The notes under the pieces are model-generated. The model worked only from the letters and a program-made list of their open reading frames with translations. It ran no database searches and had not been told where the DNA came from. Position numbers and translations under genes: made by a program. DNA of 64,000 nucleotides from Halomonas sp. NO4 (GTDB lineage Bacteria; Pseudomonadota; Gammaproteobacteria; Pseudomonadales; Halomonadaceae), in contig NZ_WHMA01000007.1 in the NCBI RefSeq assembly GCF_010994375.1, positions 62,142 to 126,141 of the forward strand, in the 5' to 3' direction. Shown piece by piece: positions 59,359 to 64,000 of the stretch (position 1 is the first letter of the stretch; every line of letters begins with the position of its first letter).

Positions 59359-60075
59359 TCAGCAGTGGTCGTCCAGCACCTGCGAGTATAGCGAACGGTC
59401 GGCACGATAGCAGCCACAGGACGCTTCGATCAGGCCGGCCCGGTCGAGCACGATGATGTTACCGCGACGATAGCTGATCAACGCTCGCTCTTGCAGCGCC
59501 GTTGCCGCCTGAGTGATGCCAGCACGCCGGACACCCAGCATCGCCGCCAGAAATTCGTGGGTCAGCTGTAGCCTGTCGGAACCGGCGCGATCCTGGGTCA
59601 TCAGTAGCCAGCGCGCCAGCCGGGCCTCGACCTGGTGAAAGTGCGTGCAGGCAGCCGTTCGGGCAAGCTGACCGATGACCACATAAAGGTAGCGTTGCAG
59701 CCGCTGTTGCAGCACGGGACAACTGGGCAGCAGACTGCGAAACCGAGCGGCATCCATGCGCAGCGCCATGCCGGCGCCTTGTACCAGTGCACACAGCGGC
59801 GATTGCTCGACGCCGAGGAGCAACGATACTCCCATCATGCCCTCGCGCCCCGCCATTGCCACTTCCAGCCGTTCGCCGTCATCGAAGCTGACGATCAGCG
59901 AAATGAAACCGTCGAGGGGAAAGTAGACCTGCTCGATGAGCGCGCCCGGCTCGACCAGAATCTCCCCAAACACCAGGCTTGCAGGCTCGCAAGCGGCCAT
60001 GAAGGCGGCATGTTCAGTCGCCGGCAGCGCATGAAGCAGCCGGTTGGCGGCGGGAAAAGCGGGGCGGGGGTGCAT
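59359..60075 (-). CDS. Crp/Fnr-family transcription regulator, paralogue 1
   Basis: The ATG at 60073-60075 has GGAG six bases upstream; 238 residues. A cNMP-type barrel (EQVYFPLDGFISLIV, GREGMMGVSLLLG) is followed by a winged helix-turn-helix with LTHEFLAAMLGVRRAGITQAA. It lacks FNR's four-cysteine cluster, so it does not sense O2 by a 4Fe-4S centre. A copy of the 22-bp motif lies 135 bases upstream in the same direction. It shares domain layout with paralogue 2. Confidence 0.9.
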   Translation of the reverse strand: MHPRPAFPAANRLLHALPATEHAAFMAACEPASLVFGEILVEPGALIEQVYFPLDGFISLIVSFDDGERLEVAMAGREGMMGVSLLLGVEQSPLCALVQGAGMALRMDAARFRSLLPSCPVLQQRLQRYLYVVIGQLARTAACTHFHQVEARLARWLLMTQDRAGSDRLQLTHEFLAAMLGVRRAGITQAATALQERALISYRRGNIIVLDRAGLIEASCGCYRADRSLYSQVLDDHC

Positions 60076-60210
60076 GGCTGCTCCGGCGTCGACGTACCTG
60101 GCAAGCGGCATGGATACATACTGAATGATTTCGATGTCGACTGCAGACCGAGATCCTGAGAGACTTCAATCAGGCGATATGGGTGCAGACTAGCATGCGG
60201 CAAAACACGC

Positions 60211-60232
60211 GTCGGCACGCTAGCGTACATAG
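60211..60232 (-). promoter_or_regulatory. 22-bp regulon motif, copy A
   Basis: On the minus strand it contains GTACGCTAGCGTGCCGAC, with CTAT just before. It points at the Crp paralogue 1 gene. See findings for the alignment of all five copies. Confidence 0.7.
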
Positions 60233-60250
60233 GATGGATGGGATGCGGGC

Positions 60251-60970
60251 TCACATCTTCGTTCGACCATCCAGCAGACGGTCGTACTCGCTTTTGACCA
60301 CCGCATAGCACTCGCAGACCCTGGCTTCGAGACCCGGCCGGTCGAGCACGGTGATGTGTCCACGATGATAGGCGATCAGCCCCGCCCGTTGGAGCTTGCC
60401 TGCCGATTCGGTCACGCCTTCCCGGCGCACCCCGAGCATGTTCGCGATCAATTCCTGGGTCATGATCAACCGATCACCCGGCAAGCGGTCGAGGCTCAGC
60501 AGCAGCCAGCGACACAGCTGCTGGTCGACGGTGTGGTGGCGGTTGCAGACCGCCGTCTGCGCCATTTGCGTCAGCAGCGCCTGGGTATAGCGAAGCAGCA
60601 GCCGCTGCATCGCACCGGCACGATAGAATTCATCCTTGAGGCGCTGCCCCTTGAGGCGATAGGCCTCGCCGGCACTCTGCACGATGGCCCGGCTCGGCGT
60701 CGTCTCACCGCCCATGAACAATGACACGCCCACGATCCCTTCATTGCCCACCACCGCAATTTCCGTGGAGGCCCCGTTCTCCATCACGCAGAGCAGCGAC
60801 ACGATGGCATCCAGGGGGAAATAGACGTGCTGCATCACGCCGCCGGATTCGCACAGCGACTTCCCCAACGGCAAGGCCACTCGCTCGAGGTGGGGTAGCA
60901 GCCGCGCTCGTTCGTTCTCCGGCAATAGCGCCAGCAGCTGGTTCCGAGGGTCATACGGCGGTGCCGACAT
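60251..60970 (-). CDS. Crp/Fnr-family transcription regulator, paralogue 2
   Basis: The 239-residue protein has the same plan as paralogue 1: barrel with MQHVYFPLDAIVSLLCV and GNEGIVGVSLFMGGE, then MTQELIANMLGVRREGVTESA as the recognition region. No FNR-type cysteine cluster is present. AAGGAGA precedes the ATG. It lies 175 bases upstream of paralogue 1 on the same strand, and the copy-B motif lies on the other strand upstream of it. Confidence 0.92.
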   Translation of the reverse strand: MSAPPYDPRNQLLALLPENERARLLPHLERVALPLGKSLCESGGVMQHVYFPLDAIVSLLCVMENGASTEIAVVGNEGIVGVSLFMGGETTPSRAIVQSAGEAYRLKGQRLKDEFYRAGAMQRLLLRYTQALLTQMAQTAVCNRHHTVDQQLCRWLLLSLDRLPGDRLIMTQELIANMLGVRREGVTESAGKLQRAGLIAYHRGHITVLDRPGLEARVCECYAVVKSEYDRLLDGRTKM

Positions 60971-61087
60971 CCCTAGCTCTCCTTTGTGGGCTTCAGCGCC
61001 AGGGACTGTGGACTATGTGGGTCACCAAACGGATGGCACTCGCGTCCTCCCGGCAAGCTGTCACCAGTATAGAGGCTTGGCGGCGCT

Positions 61088-61109
61088 CTACGTACGCTAG
61101 CGCACCGAC
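61088..61109 (+). promoter_or_regulatory. 22-bp regulon motif, copy B
   Basis: It contains GTACGCTAGCGCACCGAC and points at the 81-residue gene that starts 79 bases on. It also lies in the shared upstream region of Crp paralogue 2. Confidence 0.7.
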
Positions 61110-61146
61110 GCCGGCCTACCGATCCACCATGATCGTGCTACCGATG

Positions 61147-61164
61147 CTTCACGAACTCGTGAAG
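61147..61164. repeat. Palindrome CTTCACGAACTCGTGAAG, copy 2
   Basis: Perfect 8-bp arms around AC, 24 bases before the ATG at 61189 and just past motif copy B. It could be an operator or a leader hairpin. Confidence 0.75.
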
Positions 61165-61188
61165 GCCGGACAGTGACGCGAGGTCACC

Positions 61189-61434
61189 ATGTCATCCTCC
61201 CTCCAGCACGACACTCTTCCCTCACCTGCATTCGAGCAATTCACGCGCCTGCCCAACCGTGAGACGAGTGAACAGCAGCATGGCTATCCCTTCAAACCGC
61301 AACGCTTGCCCGAAGCACCACTTGCGACACTTCCCGGCGAGAAACTCGACGAGCCCCCCAAGCGCGCTGCCGAAGGCGACGACGACCTGATGAGCAATGA
61401 CATCAATGCGACCGCCCCTGAGGCACTGTCATGA
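61189..61434 (+). CDS. Hypothetical 81-residue protein
   Basis: I do not recognise it. It is hydrophilic, rich in Pro, Glu, Asp and Gln, with no membrane segment or signal. Phrases such as LPRE-like QRLPEAPLATLPGEKLDEPP suggest an intrinsically disordered protein. GAGG lies six bases before the ATG. Motif copy B and the palindrome stand upstream, which supports a real regulated gene. Confidence 0.6.
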   Translation: MSSSLQHDTLPSPAFEQFTRLPNRETSEQQHGYPFKPQRLPEAPLATLPGEKLDEPPKRAAEGDDDLMSNDINATAPEALS

Positions 61435-61556
61435 CGCATCAGTAGCCGTATCCGTCCCAGGGCGACGACTCACGCCTTGGGCCGACGGCATACCTCCACT
61501 GCCGAGCCCGAGATCGTCGAGCGACGGTGGAGGCCATTTCCGCATGGCCACACAGC

Positions 61557-61637
61557 ATGGACTGGGGTTATATGCCTGGCAGTGTTACGGGAGTAGTCCT
61601 GCTGGTGCTGGTATCGCTCTTGGCAGGCAAGGCTTGA
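61557..61637 (+). CDS. Candidate 26-residue membrane peptide
   Basis: The frame reads MDWGYMPGSVTGVVLLVLVS then LLAGKA and stops. Most of it is one hydrophobic helix. The best Shine-Dalgarno-like GGAGG is 25 bases upstream, so translation is doubtful. It is in a 289-base gap between the 81-residue gene and csbD. Confidence 0.3.
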   Translation: MDWGYMPGSVTGVVLLVLVSLLAGKA

Positions 61638-61660
61638 GGCAATCCATACCCGATATGAAA

Positions 61661-61685
61661 TGCCGGCGACATAGCGTCGCCGGCA
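61661..61685. terminator. Hairpin after csbD
   Basis: A perfect 10-bp stem TGCCGGCGAC / GTCGCCGGCA with ATAGC loop. On the minus strand ATTTCAT follows, a weak U tract, so it probably ends the csbD transcript. Confidence 0.6.
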
Positions 61686-61723
61686 GTATGCAATAGGTGA
61701 CGAACCCCGAAAACTAGCGAAGA

Positions 61724-61927
61724 TCAGTGCTTGGAGGCCTTTTCAAACTCTCTGACCTGCTTTTCAGCCTCTTCTCTCGAAATACCGTAGGCCTGCTGAA
61801 TTTCGCCTGCCAGCTGGTCTTGTCTTCCAGCGATTTCATCGAGTCGATCATCGGTCAGCTTGCCCCAATGCTCTTTCACTCTACCCTTTAATTCTTTCCA
61901 ATTACCTTCGATAGTATCTTTGTTCAC
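61724..61927 (-). CDS. CsbD-family stress protein
   Basis: The GTG at 61925-61927 has AAGGAGA six bases upstream and starts VNKDTIEGNWKELKGRVKEH, the CsbD hallmark; 67 residues. CsbD proteins are small, highly charged and induced by general stress in many bacteria; the mechanism is unknown. Motif copy F lies 110 bases upstream, pointing at it. Confidence 0.92.
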   Translation of the reverse strand: MNKDTIEGNWKELKGRVKEHWGKLTDDRLDEIAGRQDQLAGEIQQAYGISREEAEKQVREFEKASKH

Positions 61928-62037
61928 CTGTCTCTCCTTCGGCCTTGTCTGCCGACTCATGGAGCCGTGGGACGGACACACATTGGCGCAAGACTTCGGT
62001 CCATCACCTCCACATCTTGGCCCTTATGTCGAGTCGC

Positions 62038-62059
62038 GTCTGTTGGTTATCGCACGCAA
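62038..62059 (-). promoter_or_regulatory. 22-bp regulon motif, copy F
   Basis: On the minus strand it contains GTGCGATAACCAACAGAC. It keeps 10 of the 12 positions that are constant in the other four copies and points at csbD. Confidence 0.5.
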
Positions 62060-62139
62060 GCGTGCTTCTTCCGCCCAGCCGTGCGCTATACCACTCTCCC
62101 ATCGCTCCGGCATCCACGCCTGAATCCCTTTTCATCGTC

Positions 62140-62161
62140 TTGCGTACGCTTACGCACAGAC
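62140..62161 (+). promoter_or_regulatory. 22-bp regulon motif, copy C
   Basis: It contains GTACGCTTACGCACAGAC and points at the beta-barrel gene, 146 bases before its ATG. Confidence 0.7.
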
Positions 62162-62307
62162 GGCCGAACGGTCGGACAACGATCCTGAAGCGGGCGTATA
62201 CGCCGGCTGACTGCCTTGGCCTCTACCGCCGCAGCACGGTCTGCGCCTAGTTGGTAATGGCGCAGTTCGCAAATGCAATCTGCATGAATGCAAGCAAGGA
62301 ACCTCTC

Positions 62308-62856
62308 ATGAACACGATCAACGCTGCGGCAATCGCCATCTGTATTCTCGGCGCACTACCGATGACAGCATCCGCACAATCCTCCGAGTTCGGCCCTCAA
62401 CAGGGCGGCCGGGAGTTCTCCCTCTCCGGAACCGGCAGTAGCGACCGGAATTTCGATAGCAGCAGCTTCGGCGTGACCGGCGACCTGGGATGGTACTTGC
62501 GCGATGACATGGTTTCCGGCATCCGGCAAAGCATCAATTACGCTAGTATCGAAGGCGAAAATATCAAGGATGATTTCTGGAACGGCTCGACCCGTGGATA
62601 TTTCAACTATCAATTCCTAAAAGATCGCGCGCGGCCTTTCATCGGCGGCAGCCTCGGCGGCATCTACGGCGACGGCGTCAAGGACAGTGCCTTCGCCGGC
62701 GTGGAAACGGGTATGAAGTACTACGTGCAGACGAACACTTATTTCCTTGCCCGTGCCGAATACCAATTCTTTTTCAGCAGCACTAGTGATGCTTCCGATG
62801 CATTCCAGGACGACGGGGCCTGGGCCTATACGGTGGGGCTGGGTTACAACTTCTGA
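62308..62856 (+). CDS. Small outer-membrane beta-barrel protein
   Basis: The ATG at 62308 has AAGGA upstream; 182 residues. A signal peptide (about 1-24, ending ASAQ) precedes amphipathic strands with aromatic girdles and the C-terminal YNF typical of outer-membrane barrels. The size suggests an eight-strand OmpX- or OmpW-like barrel. Ligand unknown. Placement under the motif suggests stress induction. Confidence 0.85.
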   Translation: MNTINAAAIAICILGALPMTASAQSSEFGPQQGGREFSLSGTGSSDRNFDSSSFGVTGDLGWYLRDDMVSGIRQSINYASIEGENIKDDFWNGSTRGYFNYQFLKDRARPFIGGSLGGIYGDGVKDSAFAGVETGMKYYVQTNTYFLARAEYQFFFSSTSDASDAFQDDGAWAYTVGLGYNF

Positions 62857-62913
62857 GTCATGGCAAAGCGCTGACAACGCACGGTGTCACCCAGCTTCCA
62901 GGGACGATGATCT

Positions 62914-62935
62914 TTATGTACGACAGCGCACAGAC
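62914..62935 (+). promoter_or_regulatory. 22-bp regulon motif, copy D
   Basis: It contains GTACGACAGCGCACAGAC. It lies 58 bases after the beta-barrel stop and 162 bases before the 24-residue peptide gene. Confidence 0.7.
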
Positions 62936-62947
62936 GGTAGGACAGCC

Positions 62948-63067
62948 ATGACATATATTCAACATGAGCTTGGCAAGGAAAAGGGAACCGCCTGTACAGG
63001 GAGTTACGCTAGGCGTCGCACGGATTTCGGCGCCACCACGACACGAACCATCCCGCAGCATTCTTGA
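62948..63067 (+). CDS. Candidate 39-residue ORF
   Basis: The frame starts MTYIQHELGKEK and ends TIPQHS. TAGGA lies six bases before the ATG. There is no domain and the composition is unremarkable; it may be only leader sequence for the next peptide. Confidence 0.25.
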   Translation: MTYIQHELGKEKGTACTGSYARRRTDFGATTTRTIPQHS

Positions 63068-63097
63068 AACAGAACATGCGCCGCAGAGGAAAGCTTC

Positions 63098-63172
63098 ATG
63101 AACAACATCGTCTATATCGTCGGCGCAATCGTCATCGTGCTGGTGATTCTCTCCGTCCTCGGTCTTCGTTGA
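63098..63172 (+). CDS. 24-residue single-pass membrane peptide
   Basis: The frame reads MNNIVYIVGAIVIVLVILSV then LGLR. It is one hydrophobic helix with a polar N-terminus and a C-terminal Arg. AGAGGA is seven bases before the ATG. I recall very similar short peptides in many proteobacteria but no established function. Motif copy D upstream supports expression. Confidence 0.65.
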   Translation: MNNIVYIVGAIVIVLVILSVLGLR

Positions 63173-63271
63173 AACGAACCACGCCACGCGAAGTAGCCGA
63201 TCGGCAAGGCAACACGGTGCGATACAGAACGGCAGGTTGAGAATGACGCCCATGTTCACTGGAGACGCCCC

Positions 63272-64000
63272 GTGATCATCACCAAAGGATTCGTGTTCCT
63301 GCTCCTCCTGCTCGGTCACATCGCACAGGCCAGTGCCGTTGACACCTACGCCGACGCCCTGCGGACCTACGAGCGGCAGGAGTACCGCCAAGCCTTTCAG
63401 ATGTTTGATCGGCTTGCCACTACCGGTGATGCCGATGCTCAGTACATGCTGGGACGCCTGTACGAGACTGGCAACGGGACGCCACAGGACTTCGTGCAGG
63501 CCCACAAGTGGTACAACCTGGCCGCGGCCCGCGGTCATCGCAACGCTGCCGAGGCTCGCGATTCTCTGGCCGATCTCATGACGTCCGGGCAGATCGCCGA
63601 GGCGCAGCAGGCAACGCGTGGCTGGCAGCCGAAAGCGGCATCCTCTTCCCGGGCGAAACCTGCATCGCGGCCCCACATCGAGTCCTTGTCGGATCGGCAA
63701 GGCGTGGCCGAAATACAGCGCGAGCTCAATCGACTCGGCTATGACGCCGGCCCGGTGGATGGAACCATGGGGCGCCGGACCCGCAATGCGATACGCGACT
63801 ATCAGGCCGACATGGACATGGCTCAGGACGGCCACGCAACGTCCGGCCTGCTGACACGCCTGCGCCAGACGAGGAGACAAGAACAAGAAGTCGTGGCGCC
63901 CTCCGAGCCGGAACCGACTGCCGCATCTCGGGTCGCCCTGCAGGACGACTTCGGCGACGGCGATTTCCGTGGCAATCCTCCCTGGACGGTGCTCAGCGGC
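63272..64000 (+). CDS. Secreted SEL1-repeat / peptidoglycan-binding protein (partial, runs off the window)
   Basis: The GTG at 63272 has GGAG seven bases upstream, and the frame stays open for 243 codons to the window end. A signal peptide (VIITKGFVFLLLLLGHIAQA) is followed by SEL1-type TPR repeats (AQYMLGRLYETGNGTPQD, AHKWYNLAAARGH). A PG_binding_1 domain follows (IQRELNRLGYDAGPVDGTMG to IRDYQ), and the start of a beta-sandwich (DDFGDGDFRGNPPWTVLSG) ends the visible part. It is probably a periplasmic or cell-wall-linked protein. Confidence 0.85.
   Translation, partial: MIITKGFVFLLLLLGHIAQASAVDTYADALRTYERQEYRQAFQMFDRLATTGDADAQYMLGRLYETGNGTPQDFVQAHKWYNLAAARGHRNAAEARDSLADLMTSGQIAEAQQATRGWQPKAASSSRAKPASRPHIESLSDRQGVAEIQRELNRLGYDAGPVDGTMGRRTRNAIRDYQADMDMAQDGHATSGLLTRLRQTRRQEQEVVAPSEPEPTAASRVALQDDFGDGDFRGNPPWTVLSG

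Larger units (their letters stand above)
61928..62307. other. 380-bp divergent region between csbD and the beta-barrel gene
   Basis: No gene is convincing. It holds two motif copies in opposite orientation: F toward csbD and C toward the beta-barrel gene. An in-frame ATG at 62251 precedes the chosen start but has no ribosome site. Confidence 0.7.

Noticed and set aside
61004..61015. GACTGTGGACTA as a further copy of the 22-bp motif facing Crp paralogue 2
   Set aside because: Only the left half fits; the right half has almost no match, so it is no better than chance.

Overview
The window is a 64-kb, GC-rich, gene-dense piece of a gammaproteobacterial chromosome. Gene content and order (ccoNOQP-ccoGHIS-hemN-anr, dapA-bamC-purC, aceE-aceF, a CrbS/CrbR acetate switch beside acs, plsB, adk, a Tat-exported HiPIP) fit a Halomonas-like aerobic halophile. 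That assignment is inference from gene content, not from a marker gene. No phage, insertion sequence, plasmid gene or CRISPR array is visible.

Layout. 1-2.0 kb: a tRNA-Leu (preceded by the last bases of another tRNA), a secreted or anchored DNA/RNA endonuclease, a stand-alone Lrp/AsnC ligand-binding domain and a HiPIP. 2.1-7.0 kb: the stress operon prkA-yeaH-spoVR. 7.2-9.8 kb: a FadH-type 2,4-dienoyl-CoA reductase and a tRNA operon (Val-Asp-Val-Asp). 10.3-21.4 kb: a complete cbb3 oxidase locus (ccoNOQP, then the assembly genes ccoGHIS), a TauE/SafE-like membrane protein, a HemN homologue behind an FNR/ANR box, and the Fe-S regulator Anr. 21.5-23.1 kb: ttcA and a DEDD exonuclease. 23.2-35.4 kb: an acetate module made of a cNMP/CBS/DUF294 protein, a two-subunit sodium:solute symporter, an unknown gene, the giant sensor CrbS, the regulator CrbR and acetyl-CoA synthetase. 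35.5-48.6 kb: mostly housekeeping genes (sprT, UPF0149, cardiolipin synthase, plsB, rsmJ-tsaB, adk, aceF-aceE, ampD). 48.7-59.2 kb: nadC, a GNAT, trmO, dapA-bamC-MBL-purC, prxQ, perM-tusA, bepA and nadA.

59.3-64 kb is different: small genes, long intergenic spaces, two Crp/Fnr paralogues, a CsbD stress protein, a small beta-barrel outer-membrane protein, a 24-residue membrane peptide, an 81-residue hypothetical protein and the start of a SEL1/peptidoglycan-binding protein that runs off the window. Five intergenic copies of a 22-bp motif (core GTACGCTAGCGCAC followed by MGAC) each point at the next gene. I read this as the regulon of an undescribed Crp/Fnr-type envelope-stress circuit; it is the most interesting signal in the window.

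How the genes work together: Anr senses oxygen and probably drives hemN and the cbb3 oxidase. CrbS/CrbR senses the availability of acetate or a related signal and drives acs and the symporter. PDH, acs and fadH all feed acetyl-CoA metabolism. The last 5 kb looks like a general stress and envelope module controlled separately.
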